From assembly GCF_022271405.1 (NCBI RefSeq), contig NZ_JAJNAL010000003.1, positions 62,001-126,000 on the forward strand: DNA of 64,000 nucleotides, in the 5' to 3' direction. The notes below the pieces were generated by a model that worked only from the letters and a program-made list of their open reading frames with translations, was not told where the DNA came from and did no database searches. A program made the translations under genes and the position numbers. This document shows positions 7,578-16,478 of this stretch, in pieces (position 1 is the first letter of the stretch; the number at the start of each line of letters is the position of its first letter). This stretch comes from Rhodopseudomonas infernalis (GTDB lineage Bacteria; Pseudomonadota; Alphaproteobacteria; Rhizobiales; Xanthobacteraceae).

Positions 7578-8525
7578 ATGGTTGCCACCCGCCGATCCGC
7601 TGTCTGCTTGCTTGTCGGCAGCCTCATGAGTCTCGTCGTCGTGGCGCCCGCCGTCGCCGAAACAGCCGACTCCTCGGGCGCTCTCACCGCCAAGCTCAAT
7701 GCCTATATCGGCTGCCTCAATCGGCTGTCGGGCCGCGCGTTCGACGCCCGCGATCGCTACTTCTCCTGGGCACCCAAAGCAGGCCCGACCGGCAAGGAGC
7801 GGATCATCTACGGCACCTACACGATCTACGACACCAAGGACTGCCGCGCCTCGGTCGAAAAGGCCAACGCGATCGAGCCGCACGAGCCCGACCTCGAAGC
7901 GGCCGCCTCGGCATATGTCGACGCGGTCGGCAAGCTCGAGCCGCTCCTCAAGGAGACAGACGACTACTACACGCAGGAGAACTACAAGGACGACAAGATG
8001 GCGAAGGGCAAGGCCCTGCACCCACGCTTGGTCGCCACCTGGGATGCCTTCGCGGATGCCGATCGCAAATTGCGGAGCGGCGTCGAAACCATCAAGGACC
8101 GTCAATCCACCGAGAAGCTCGCTGCCATCGAACGCAGCGAAGGCCGCAAGGCGCGCTACCAGATCGAAGCGACGATGATCGACGCCAAGCGTGTCGTCCG
8201 CCTCGTCAACGCCGATAAGCCGGATCTCGCGGCGCTGACCGCGGCCGTTAGCGCCTACGAACAGACCGTCGCCGCGAACGAGGCTTTCACCGAAGGCGAG
8301 CCGAACATGAAGATCGGGTCGATGTTCATGTCCAACGCCAAATCACTTCTCGTCACCGCCAAGCAGCTGATGCGCCGCCTGCGCGACAAGACACCCTATT
8401 CGAGCGGCGACAAGATGATGCTGGGCAACGCCGGCTCGGGATGGATGGTGCAAGGCTCGCCGCCCCGCTTGCTGCGCGACTACAATCAGCTGGTCGATTC
8501 CTACAATCGCGGGCCCGGCATCTAG
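7578..8525 (+). CDS. DUF3829-like exported protein
   Basis: 315 residues from the ATG at 7578, which follows AAGGAGA at good spacing. The upstream ATG at 7521 lacks a site. A signal peptide covers about residues 1-28 (SLMSLVVVAPAVAETADS). The mature part is mainly long helices with many Lys, Asp and Tyr, including LNAYIGCLNRLS and YEQTVAANEAF, matching the YiiG/DUF3829 pattern of exported helical proteins of unknown function. It has no Cys at a lipobox, so it is soluble periplasmic rather than a lipoprotein. Monocistronic. Confidence 0.65.
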   Translation: MVATRRSAVCLLVGSLMSLVVVAPAVAETADSSGALTAKLNAYIGCLNRLSGRAFDARDRYFSWAPKAGPTGKERIIYGTYTIYDTKDCRASVEKANAIEPHEPDLEAAASAYVDAVGKLEPLLKETDDYYTQENYKDDKMAKGKALHPRLVATWDAFADADRKLRSGVETIKDRQSTEKLAAIERSEGRKARYQIEATMIDAKRVVRLVNADKPDLAALTAAVSAYEQTVAANEAFTEGEPNMKIGSMFMSNAKSLLVTAKQLMRRLRDKTPYSSGDKMMLGNAGSGWMVQGSPPRLLRDYNQLVDSYNRGPGI

Positions 8526-8810
8526 CAGGCTGATCACCGGCGCGCGTCACCAGCATGGTGGCGACGCTGCCGGATCCGGCCAGGCTGAGCGAGACCGAAG
8601 GCGATGCGCCGGGAGCGGAGTCGGGCGTCGGCGTCCTTGATGCAGGTCAAAGCCGCAGCCCCGCTCGCGGTCATTTACTTGCGGACAAAGGCCGATCAAC
8701 CATGGGTAAAACCCGCTCCCCGACGCACGTCCAGCTTTCGGCGGCCTGTGATTGGCGGTAGGTTCGACGGGTCATCAGGTCGGGGATCAGCGGTGCTGCG
8801 CAAAGCTTTC

Positions 8811-9791
8811 ATGAAAGTGTTTTCGGCCCATCCGGTCGAGACCATCGCCGCGTGCACCGGTCTGTTCATGATCCTGCTCGGCGTCGCGCTCGGCACGCAA
8901 TCGGGCTGGATCTGGTTCTGGGGCCAGATCTCGGCGATCTGCGGCGCCAGCCTCGCGACGCTCGCAGTGGTGTGGACGGTCCGTCAGCGCGCCGCCGAGG
9001 CGCGCACCGCCGCCCACCTCAACGTGCTGGCGCGCCAGCTCGAGACCTCGATCAGCCAGATCCACAAATCGATCAAAGGCGGCCGCGACGAGTCGCTGCC
9101 CTCGGCCGTGTATCTGGCGCAGATCGAGCAGTGCATCGACAATCTGATCGGCGTCACCCACGAGATCGGCGAGATCACCGGCCGGCAGCTGCCGTTCGAC
9201 GTGATCGAGATGCTGACGGCGCGCGACACGCTGCAGATCGAGGCGCGGATCACCGATACAACGGCGCCGGAGCGCAAGCTCGCGACCGAGACCGAGAATT
9301 GCCCGGCCTGCAAGAAGGCGGTGGAATTTCAGATCGGCAGCCTGCCCGGCGACAGCGCCAAGCCGACCTGCCCGCATTGCGGCCAGCGCTTCCACGCCCA
9401 CCGCTCCACCTCCGGCAACATCTTCCTGCGGATGCCGGGGGCTTCGCAGTTCACCCGGGCGGTGTCGGTCAATTGCCCGGTCTGCGCCAGCAAGATCCCG
9501 GCGAATATCGACCAGGGCAAGCAGCATGCGGAGACGCGGTTCTGCTTCTCCTGCGGCGCCAAGGTCAGCATCGATCCGCAGGCGCAGCAATGCACGCTGG
9601 TCGGCAAGCAGGACCGCCTGCCCGGCGCCGTCAACAGCGCCGGCACGCTGGTGTGCGAGAAATGCGGCGACCCCGCCCAGGTGCTGACCTCGAACAGCGC
9701 CGGCACCTACGGCATCTGCCGTAAGGACGACGGCCTGGTGTTCCTCGCCGCGAACTCCGCCGCGCCGCCGCGAAGCGACGCCGCGGAGTAA
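8811..9791 (+). CDS. Membrane-anchored multi-zinc-ribbon protein
   Basis: 326 residues from the ATG at 8811. A GTG at 8793, after a GGGGA stretch, is an alternative. Two N-terminal hydrophobic segments (AACTGLFMILLGVALGT and FWGQISAICGASLATLAVVW) are followed by a helical region of about 100 residues (LARQLETSISQIHKSI). The C-terminal half has several paired cysteine motifs: CPACKK, CPHCGQ, CPVCAS, CFSCGA and CEKCGD. These look like two or three zinc ribbons. No named family is recognised. A scaffold or regulatory role at the membrane is a guess from architecture. Confidence 0.65.
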   Translation: MKVFSAHPVETIAACTGLFMILLGVALGTQSGWIWFWGQISAICGASLATLAVVWTVRQRAAEARTAAHLNVLARQLETSISQIHKSIKGGRDESLPSAVYLAQIEQCIDNLIGVTHEIGEITGRQLPFDVIEMLTARDTLQIEARITDTTAPERKLATETENCPACKKAVEFQIGSLPGDSAKPTCPHCGQRFHAHRSTSGNIFLRMPGASQFTRAVSVNCPVCASKIPANIDQGKQHAETRFCFSCGAKVSIDPQAQQCTLVGKQDRLPGAVNSAGTLVCEKCGDPAQVLTSNSAGTYGICRKDDGLVFLAANSAAPPRSDAAE

Positions 9792-9954
9792 CAACCCGCG
9801 GCCGCGTCCTGACGGCGCGGCCTGGAGCTCTCCTTCGCGCTCCCCGCCTCCGCGCTCCGCGGAACGCCGGCCAGTTTCGATTTGACAGACACGCTGCGCT
9901 TGATCACGCTTGCAGTTGCTTCGCAATTTCTCTTGCACTGCAGCAGATCACCAC

Positions 9955-11136
9955 ATGAGCAATGCTCCGCATTTCGATATCGACGTCGCCGCGTTCTGGG
10001 CCGATCCTTATCCCGCACTCGCGAAGATGCGCGCGGAAGCGCCGATCGCTTTCGTGCCGCAGCTCGGCTCGGTGGTGCTGACGCGGCGCGACGACATCTT
10101 CATCACCGAGAAGCGCATCGACGTGTTCTCGTCGCATCAGCCTGCCGGGCTGATGAACAAGCTGATGGGCCACAACATGATGCGCAAGGATGGCGACGCG
10201 CATCTGGCCGAGCGCACCGCGATGTTTCCCGCAGTATCGCCGCGCACCGTCAAGGACACCTGGCGCACCCAGTTTCAAGCCCACGCCGATCGCATCCTCG
10301 ATGAGCTGGCGCCGCAAGGCCACGCCGATCTGGTCAAGGCGTTCGCGCTGCCGCTATCGGGCGAGTGCCTGAAGGCGATCACCGGGCTCACCAATATCAA
10401 GTATCACGAGATGGATGCGTGGTCGCAGGCGATGATCGACGGCATCGCCAACTACACCGGCGACGCCGCGGTCGAGGCGCGCTGCCACGCGGCGACGGCC
10501 GGCATCGACGCGGCGATCGACGACATGGTCCCGGTGCTGCGCGCCCATCCCGACACGTCGATCCTCAGCGTCTTGCTCGGCGCCGGCATGGCGATGGACA
10601 GCATCCGCGCCAACATCAAGCTGGCGATCTCCGGCGGCCAGAACGAGCCGCGCGACGCGATCGCGGGCTGCATCTGGGCGCTGCTGACGCATCCGGCCGA
10701 ATACGCCAAGGTGGTCGCCGGGCAAGCGAGCTGGCTCGACGTGTTCGAGGAGTACGCCCGCTGGATCGCGCCGATCGGGATGTCGCCGCGCCGCGTGGCA
10801 AAGCCGTTCCATCACCGGGGCGTCGATTTCGAACCGGAGGACCGCGTGTTCTTCATGTTCGGCTCGGCCAATCGCGACGAGGCCTGCTTCAGCGATCCCG
10901 ACGTGTTCGATGTCAGCCGCGATCACGCCAAGAGCATCGCGTTCGGCGCCGGGCCTCATTATTGCGCCGGCGCGTTCGCGTCGCGCGCGATGGTGGCCGA
11001 TGTCGCGCTGCCGAGCGTGTTCGCGCGGCTTAAGGACCTGCGGCTCGATGCGCGCGAGCCGGTGCGGATCGGCGGCTGGGCGTTCCGCGGCCTGCTCAAC
11101 CTGCCGGTCGCTTGGGAAAACGCGGCACCGAATTGA
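9955..11136 (+). CDS. Cytochrome P450
   Basis: 393 residues from ATG 9955; the longer 9910 start lacks support. The haem-binding loop FGAGPHYCAGAFASR places the thiolate Cys at residue 337. The I-helix region is SGGQNEPRDAI rather than the common AGxDT, as in a subset of bacterial P450s. EEYARWIAP carries the K-helix-equivalent ExxR. Soluble class I enzyme, so it needs a ferredoxin and a reductase, neither of which is encoded beside it. Substrate unknown. The next gene starts 58 bp downstream on the same strand and may be co-transcribed. Confidence 0.88.
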   Translation: MSNAPHFDIDVAAFWADPYPALAKMRAEAPIAFVPQLGSVVLTRRDDIFITEKRIDVFSSHQPAGLMNKLMGHNMMRKDGDAHLAERTAMFPAVSPRTVKDTWRTQFQAHADRILDELAPQGHADLVKAFALPLSGECLKAITGLTNIKYHEMDAWSQAMIDGIANYTGDAAVEARCHAATAGIDAAIDDMVPVLRAHPDTSILSVLLGAGMAMDSIRANIKLAISGGQNEPRDAIAGCIWALLTHPAEYAKVVAGQASWLDVFEEYARWIAPIGMSPRRVAKPFHHRGVDFEPEDRVFFMFGSANRDEACFSDPDVFDVSRDHAKSIAFGAGPHYCAGAFASRAMVADVALPSVFARLKDLRLDAREPVRIGGWAFRGLLNLPVAWENAAPN

Positions 11137-11193
11137 AGCCGTCACGTCGTCTCTGCTAAGGGAGAGACGTTTTGGAATCGTTTGGGGGCGCGC

Positions 11194-11814
11194 GTGGCCG
11201 AAGCTGAATCCACCCGCCGCGGACGTCCGGGGCCGCAAGGGCCACGGGGACGTCCCGGCGAACCAGGTCGACCGGGACCGCAGGGGCATCCGGGACGGCC
11301 GGGGCCGGAAGGCCCGCGCGGCAAGCCCGGCCCGATCGGCAAACCCGGCCCGCAGGGCAAGGCCGGCCCGCAAGGCAAGCCCGGCATCGACGGCAAGCCG
11401 GGGCCGCAAGGGCCCCACGGCAAGCCCGGCCCTGACGGCAAGCCAGGTCCGGTCGGTCCCGAGGGCAAGGCCGGCCCGCAGGGTCCCCGCGGCGAGCAGG
11501 GCCTGCGCGGCGAGCAAGGCCCACGTGGCGAGGCAGGCCCGCCCGGCGCACTGCCCTCGATCGAGCAGGTAATGCCGTGGCTGCACCTGCTGTTCGACGC
11601 CTATGAGGACTACAAGGCGAAGCGCGAGCAGGATGCGCGCGACCGCGCCGAGCGCGAGGCCGAGGAGGCGCGCGAAGCCGCAGAGCATGCCGCTGCGGAG
11701 CGCGAGATGGCCGAAGCGCTGGCGCAGGAGGATCCTGTCCCGGACGACGAGACCGACGACGCCAAGGATCGTGACAAGAAGCACAAGAAAAAGCGGCACA
11801 AGCAGAAAGACTGA
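11194..11814 (+). CDS. Collagen-like Gly-X-Y repeat protein
   Basis: 206 residues from a GTG at 11194, preceded by GGGGGC. Residues about 9-117 are an uninterrupted run of about 36 Gly-X-Y triplets with many GKP, GPQ and GPR units, the hallmark of bacterial collagen-like triple helices. A short globular linker ([21 protein letters not shown]) leads to a strongly charged Glu/Arg/Ala helix ([19 protein letters not shown]), probably a coiled coil, and a Lys-rich tail ([13 protein letters not shown]). There is no signal peptide or membrane anchor, unlike most bacterial collagens. It probably trimerises; its function is unknown. Confidence 0.75.
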   Translation: MAEAESTRRGRPGPQGPRGRPGEPGRPGPQGHPGRPGPEGPRGKPGPIGKPGPQGKAGPQGKPGIDGKPGPQGPHGKPGPDGKPGPVGPEGKAGPQGPRGEQGLRGEQGPRGEAGPPGALPSIEQVMPWLHLLFDAYEDYKAKREQDARDRAEREAEEAREAAEHAAAEREMAEALAQEDPVPDDETDDAKDRDKKHKKKRHKQKD

Positions 11815-11866
11815 GCGCGGCGCCGCCCGGCCTGAGCGGCCAAATCCCGATGCCGCGCAGATAGAA

Positions 11867-11896
11867 ACGCCGGGCACGCAGCCTTGCGCCCGGCGT
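11867..11896 (+). terminator. Hairpin after the collagen-like gene
   Basis: ACGCCGGGC and GCCCGGCGT form a 9-bp stem with a 12-base loop, 53 bp after the stop codon. There is no clear T tract, so the terminator role is tentative. Confidence 0.4.
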
Positions 11897-11942
11897 CGAC
11901 GTCATTAGCTGACCAGTCGCAGGCTGCGACGCGGAGAGGCTG

Positions 11943-12557
11943 ATGTCGACGATGTGGTACTACACTGTGCTGATCTTCGAATCCGTGCTCGGCGTGTTCG
12001 GGCTGCGGCTCTACGAGGAGCCGCCCTACAAGGTGCTGGCACGCCCAGCCGACGCCATCGAGATCCGCAGCTATGGCCCGCGACTCGCCGCCGAGGTCGC
12101 TCTGGATCGCGAGAGCGGCGCCGACGGACGCGCCTTCTCGCTGCTGTTCAACTACATCGCCGGCGCCAATCGCGGCGCGCAGCGTATCGCCATGACGACG
12201 CCGGTCGACGTCACCCGCCCCGAGAAGATCGCCATGACCACGCCGGTCGAGACCGAGCGCAAGGACGGTGCGATCCGGATGCGGTTCTTCCTGCCGACGC
12301 AGTTCAGCGCCGACACCGCCCCTGCCCCCGCCGATCCGCGCGTCAAGATCGTCACCGTGCCGGAGCAGACGATCGCGACGCTGCGTTTCACCTGGACCGG
12401 CCGCGATCTGCCGGCACGGCAGCAGCAGCTCGTCGCCGCACTCGGCACGACGAAATGGCAGCCGACCGGCGAGCCGTTCGGGCTGTTCTACGACGCGCCC
12501 TTCACCATCCCGTTCCTGCGCCGCAACGAGGCCGCGGTTCTGGTCGTGCCGCGCTGA
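11943..12557 (+). CDS. SOUL family haem-binding protein
   Basis: 204 residues. One N-terminal hydrophobic helix (YYTVLIFESVLGVFGL) acts as an uncleaved anchor or signal. The SOUL fold follows with its typical opening EEPPYKVLARPADAIEIRSY and the repeated IAMTTPV motif (twice, about residues 81-101), then RFFLPTQF and a C-terminal PFTIPFLRRNE. Family members bind haem or porphyrin; the physiological role in bacteria is unclear. Followed after 60 bp by a small DUF2188 gene on the same strand. Confidence 0.88.
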   Translation: MSTMWYYTVLIFESVLGVFGLRLYEEPPYKVLARPADAIEIRSYGPRLAAEVALDRESGADGRAFSLLFNYIAGANRGAQRIAMTTPVDVTRPEKIAMTTPVETERKDGAIRMRFFLPTQFSADTAPAPADPRVKIVTVPEQTIATLRFTWTGRDLPARQQQLVAALGTTKWQPTGEPFGLFYDAPFTIPFLRRNEAAVLVVPR

Positions 12558-12617
12558 ACCGCGGAACAGCGACGGCACGCCGACGTTGAACAAGCCTATT
12601 CACGAGGGCATGAGGCA

Positions 12618-12866
12618 ATGATGAGCGACGTCACCTACAAGATCGTCGAACACGACGGCGGCTGGGCCTATCAGGTCGACGGCAGCTTTTCCGAGACCTT
12701 CCCGAGCCACGAGGCTGCGCTGACCGCAGCCAAGCGCGCGGCGGCCGAGCAGCGTGCGCCGGGCTCGACCGAAGCGATCCAATACGAAGATCCGTCCGGC
12801 CGCTGGCACGAAGAAACCGCCCCCGGCAACGACCGCCCCAACACCACGGTGGTCGACAAGGGCTGA
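12618..12866 (+). CDS. DUF2188 domain protein
   Basis: 82 residues. YKIVEHDGGWAYQVDGSFSETFPSHEAALTAAK matches the DUF2188 pattern of strand, aromatic Gly-Trp turn, strand and helix. It ends in a polar tail. Family function is unknown, although members are often linked to stress genes. A second ATG three bases downstream of the first is an equally good start. May be co-transcribed with the SOUL gene. Confidence 0.75.
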   Translation: MMSDVTYKIVEHDGGWAYQVDGSFSETFPSHEAALTAAKRAAAEQRAPGSTEAIQYEDPSGRWHEETAPGNDRPNTTVVDKG

Positions 12867-12937
12867 GTGACGCACGAAGCTCGCTGAGCGCTTAAAGTGA
12901 GTATCCTCACAAATTCGGTGAGCGTCCTCACAAATTC

Positions 12938-13027
12938 CGTCATGGCCGGGCTTGTCCCGGCCATCCACGTCTTCAGGCGTTTCCGTCAGCAAGGCGTGGA
13001 TGCCCGGCACGAGGCCGGGCATGACGG
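12938..13027. repeat. Intergenic repeat, GTCATGGCCGGGCTTGTCCCGGCC type
   Basis: A 90-base element bounded by CGTCATG and CATGACG, with inner GGCCGGG...CCCGGCC and GCCCGGC...GCCGGGC hairpins. Related copies lie at 49656-49735 and 51880-51970. It is preceded by a short direct repeat TCCTCACAAATTC (12904 and 12925). Such elements are scattered through Bradyrhizobiaceae genomes. Confidence 0.75.
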
Positions 13028-13115
13028 GTGGAAATGAAACTGCCCGATTTCAAAGGGCGTATTTCCGATCAGACTGTGATGCGCGCGCGTTGATGGACTG
13101 GGCTCGCGAAGCTAA

Positions 13116-14309
13116 CTACACCAACCCGAGATCGACCGGCTTCGTCCCCGCAAACACTCTTCCAACGGCGGCGGCGTCGAGGCCGTACATGCGCTGGATC
13201 AGGCCGGCGAACAGCGCGCGATAGTCGGTGAGCACCGGGTAGTCGCGGTTCTGAAACAGCCGCGCCTGCTCGACCTTGACCTGATCGCCGACGATCCGTC
13301 CGCCGTTCAGGCCGCCGCCCAGCACCCAATACACGCTGCCGTGGCCATGGTCTGTGCCGCGATCGCCGTTCTCGCGAAAGGTGCGGCCGAATTCGGAAAT
13401 CACCACCACCACGGTGTCGCGCCACGCGCCGGGCCCGATCTCTTCGCAGAATCCGCTGAGGCCGCGTCCGAGTTCGCCAAGCCGATCGGCCAGATAGCCG
13501 GTCGCTGCTCCCTGGTTCACATGCGTGTCCCAGCCGCCGACATCGACGAAGCCGAGATTGAACTGCTCCCGCATCAGCCGGCCGATGCGGCGCGCCGACA
13601 GTTCGAAGCCGCGCGGCGATACTGCGCCGCGATTGGCTGCCGTCATCTCGTCGGAGATCGACTTCACCACCTCGTCGCGCACACGAAATCCTTCGGAAAC
13701 AGCCGAGGCCAGCTTGGTCCTGGCGTACATCTCCTTGATCAGCTGCGCCTGTCGATCGTCGACGCCCGGCTTGCCGATAGTGTTGAGGGCGATGTTGGGG
13801 ATCTCGGCCTTGCCGCGGAAAATCAGCGGCAACTGATCGGTGAAGGCGATCGGCCGCACGCGCGTCAGTTCCGCGGCGAGCCGGCTCATGAAGCCGGAAC
13901 GATAATCGCGTGTGCCGCCCGTCGCCTGACCGAGCTCGATCGTGTCCTGGGTCTCGAAATGACTGCGGGTGACATCGTCGCTGGTGCCGGCAAACGGCAC
14001 GAAGGCGATCTCGCGCTTCGCCCACAGCGGCGCAAGGCTGTCGCGCAGCGCCGGATGCAGGCCCCAATCGGCGTCGAGCGCCACCGCGGCGTTCGGATTG
14101 CCGACGTCGGGCTTTGCGATCGCCAGCGTCGGCCGGGATTCGTAGTAGAACGATGACGACACCGGCACGACGACATTCGCCGCATCGTAGGCGCCGCGCA
14201 AGAACACCACGAGCAGCCTGGCGTCGGTTGCCGGCGCGGCCCAGACGCGGCCGGCGACCGTCATCGGCGCCAGCGCCGCGAAAGCCTTGAGCAGATCACG
14301 ACGGTTCAT
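13116..14309 (-). CDS. DUF1501 family protein
   Basis: 397 residues from ATG 14309, giving MNRRDLLKAFAALAPMTVAG, a twin-arginine-like signal. DUF1501 features include LLVVFLRGAYDAANVVVP near the start, GGWDTHVNQGAATG in the middle, VVVVISEFGRT and TDHGHGSVYWVLGGGLNGG. These resemble the metal-site layout of sulfatase/alkaline-phosphatase folds. It overlaps the DUF1800 gene by 14 bp and forms an operon with it. The pair is widespread; the biochemical role of these exported proteins is not established. Confidence 0.85.
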   Translation of the reverse strand: MNRRDLLKAFAALAPMTVAGRVWAAPATDARLLVVFLRGAYDAANVVVPVSSSFYYESRPTLAIAKPDVGNPNAAVALDADWGLHPALRDSLAPLWAKREIAFVPFAGTSDDVTRSHFETQDTIELGQATGGTRDYRSGFMSRLAAELTRVRPIAFTDQLPLIFRGKAEIPNIALNTIGKPGVDDRQAQLIKEMYARTKLASAVSEGFRVRDEVVKSISDEMTAANRGAVSPRGFELSARRIGRLMREQFNLGFVDVGGWDTHVNQGAATGYLADRLGELGRGLSGFCEEIGPGAWRDTVVVVISEFGRTFRENGDRGTDHGHGSVYWVLGGGLNGGRIVGDQVKVEQARLFQNRDYPVLTDYRALFAGLIQRMYGLDAAAVGRVFAGTKPVDLGLV

Positions 14310-15888
14310 GGGGCGCCTCCGCACGCAGCCGGTACATGAATTCGGGTGAGGACAGAAACAGCGTGTTCCAGTCCTGCGGCGAGATCGCCTTGTCCAACGC
14401 CGTGCGTGTGGTCGCGCTGAGCGTCTGCCGCAGGCCGCCAAAGTAGAGCGCGTTCTGCACCAGCGGAAACGCCGGGCGATCCTTCGCGTCCGGGCCTTCG
14501 GGCTTGAACAGGCCGGCCGATCCCGAGCCGATCTGCCGCGCGATCTCGAAGCGCAGCATCATCTGCCCCGGTCCGCTCCAGGACTCGCTGGTCAGCGCAT
14601 AGCCGTCCGGAGTCTGGCGGTTGTACAGCCCCTCGCCGAGCCGATTGAGCCAGTTCTGGATCGGCGCGGTGTTGGCGATCACCTTGTCGTCGTAGGCGAG
14701 CCGGACGGCGGAGTAGACGTAGCTCACCGGATCCTTGAAGCGCTCGCTGGATTTAAGCGCGGCTTCGAACTCGGGTGACTGGATCATTGCACTCAGCACG
14801 GCTGCGATGTCGCCGTCCGATGCGGTGAAGGCCTTGGCCATCCGGGCGATCAAGGCCGGCGGCGGATTGTCCGAGACGAAGTACACCGCGATCTTGCGCG
14901 AGATGAACTGCGCCGTGGCCGGATGATGCACGATCAGATCGAGCGCCTCCTCGACCTCGGCATAGCCACGCCCCTGAATGAGATGGCCGAGAAACGTCTT
15001 GTCGCTCATGTCGTGGCGGGCCGGATTGAACTCGAAGGCGCTGTGGCGGACCAGCAGCGGCCGCAGCTCCGGCTTCAGCTTCGGATCGTCCGGCTTCAGG
15101 TCGATGCCGACCCCGGTGAAGATCTTCGCCAGCGCCTCGACGTCGGCCTGGGTGTAGCCGCTGCCGACGCCCATGGTGTGCAGCTCCATGATCTCGCGCG
15201 CGTAGTTCTCGTTGACGCGGCCGGCGGCGTTGCCGGAGTTATCGAGATAGCGCAGCATCGCCGGATGCCGCAACGTCGCGCGCAGCAGCGCGCCGAACTT
15301 GCCGAGCGCGTGGGGCCGGATCGCGCGATCCTCGTAGTCGCCGACCAGCAGCCGCAGATCGGCCTTGCCCTGATGCACGTTGAAGTGATTGAGCCAGAAC
15401 CAGCTCATCCGTTCGCGCAGCTGATCCGGCGTATACAGTGACCGCAGAATCGAGCGCGCGGCCGCCTGCTTGGCGCGGTCGGTCATCATCTGCTGCTGCG
15501 CCTGCTTGGCGGCCTTGCGCTGGTCCTCGTCGGCAATCTGGTTGGCTTCTTTAGCCTGCTCCTGCAGCGCCAGCAGGGTGGCGGGCGTGACACCGCGCGC
15601 GTCCGGCATGGCGTCGATCTGCACGCTGACGGGCCCGGGGAGCGCCGCCTCGGCAGGCGGATGCAGCTGCTGCTGCAGCCAGACGGCCACGCCGACGCCG
15701 CGAACCCGCTCGGCCGTCGAGGCGTTGACACCCCAGCTCAGCCGATCGATCAGCGCGAGGTCATGCGCCGACAGCTCGGCCGCGCGAGAACCCGTGTTGC
15801 CGAAAGTTGCCATCACGGCGACGATGGCCGCTACCGCGGCGAACTTCTTCGCGTTTCGCGTCTTGAACATCATGGCTTCGCCGTTCAT
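14296..15888 (-). CDS. DUF1800 family protein
   Basis: 530 residues with a signal peptide ending near GNTGSRAAEL. The family landmarks are visible: DRLSWGVNAST near the start, LRERMSWFWLNHFNVH in the middle, then VNENYAREIMELHTMGVGSGYTQ and HDMSDKTFLG. This is an exported protein that almost always precedes a DUF1501 partner, as here. Function is unknown. The start at 15888 is used; an ATG five codons further in is possible because neither has a strong ribosome binding site. Confidence 0.85.
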   Translation of the reverse strand: MNGEAMMFKTRNAKKFAAVAAIVAVMATFGNTGSRAAELSAHDLALIDRLSWGVNASTAERVRGVGVAVWLQQQLHPPAEAALPGPVSVQIDAMPDARGVTPATLLALQEQAKEANQIADEDQRKAAKQAQQQMMTDRAKQAAARSILRSLYTPDQLRERMSWFWLNHFNVHQGKADLRLLVGDYEDRAIRPHALGKFGALLRATLRHPAMLRYLDNSGNAAGRVNENYAREIMELHTMGVGSGYTQADVEALAKIFTGVGIDLKPDDPKLKPELRPLLVRHSAFEFNPARHDMSDKTFLGHLIQGRGYAEVEEALDLIVHHPATAQFISRKIAVYFVSDNPPPALIARMAKAFTASDGDIAAVLSAMIQSPEFEAALKSSERFKDPVSYVYSAVRLAYDDKVIANTAPIQNWLNRLGEGLYNRQTPDGYALTSESWSGPGQMMLRFEIARQIGSGSAGLFKPEGPDAKDRPAFPLVQNALYFGGLRQTLSATTRTALDKAISPQDWNTLFLSSPEFMYRLRAEAPHEPS

Positions 15889-15954
15889 CCTCGGATGGAG
15901 ACCGGGTCAATCTGACGCAGGATGATACGAGGCGGAACGCTGAACCGCCGGTGA

Positions 15955-16401
15955 ATGGAGGATGGCAGGGTCGTGGCGGAAGCAGTCGTGGCGCAAACAG
16001 GGTCACTGCATCGCGCGGTGATGCGATGGGTTCTGGCGGCCTTCTTCGCCGCTGCCGGCGTCGCGCATCTCGCAGTCCCGGACAAGCTGCTGGCAATGAC
16101 GCCGTCCTGGGTGCCGTTCGCTCCCCAGGTGATTTTGCTCACCGGCATTTTCGAATTCGCCGCAGCGCTGGCGCTGGTGACACGGCCGCTGCGCTGGTGG
16201 GCCGGCGTGGCGTTGGCGCTGTACTCGCTGTGCGTCTGGCCGGCGAATATCAACCACGCGCTCGGCGGCATCGACATTGCCGGCATGCCGAACAGCTGGT
16301 GGTATCACGGGCCAAGATTAGCCGCACAACCGCTGATCATCTGGGCGTCGCTCTATGCCGCCCGCGTAATCGATTGGCCATTCGGCCGGCGCAGTCGCTG
16401 A
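15955..16401 (+). CDS. DoxX-like integral membrane protein
   Basis: 148 residues. Four hydrophobic helices follow a short polar N-terminus: RWVLAAFFAAAGVAHLAV, QVILLTGIFEFAAALALV, WWAGVALALYSLCVWPANI and QPLIIWASLYAARVI. The early FAAAGVAHL and central EFAAALAL match the DoxX family. A start at the ATG 16021 would remove only the polar leader. Role unknown. Convergent with the MBL-fold gene, separated by a strong hairpin. Confidence 0.7.
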   Translation: MEDGRVVAEAVVAQTGSLHRAVMRWVLAAFFAAAGVAHLAVPDKLLAMTPSWVPFAPQVILLTGIFEFAAALALVTRPLRWWAGVALALYSLCVWPANINHALGGIDIAGMPNSWWYHGPRLAAQPLIIWASLYAARVIDWPFGRRSR

Positions 16402-16444
16402 CGATTTGCGCGCGATCTATCCCGCGGCCTGAAAGAATCGAGAC

Positions 16445-16469
16445 GCCGGCCGCCATCATCGCGGCCGGC
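16445..16469. terminator. Hairpin between convergent genes
   Basis: Perfect 9-bp stem GCCGGCCGC / GCGGCCGGC around CATCATC, 43 bp after the DoxX-like stop and 10 bp from the MBL-fold stop. Probably serves both directions. Confidence 0.6.
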
Positions 16470-16478
16470 GGCTTCCGG

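Noticed and set aside
11156-11905. Long minus-strand frame over the collagen-like gene
   Set aside because: The repeated Gly-Pro codons create open frames on both strands. The plus frame has the regular triplets and a coiled coil, and the minus product is low-complexity.
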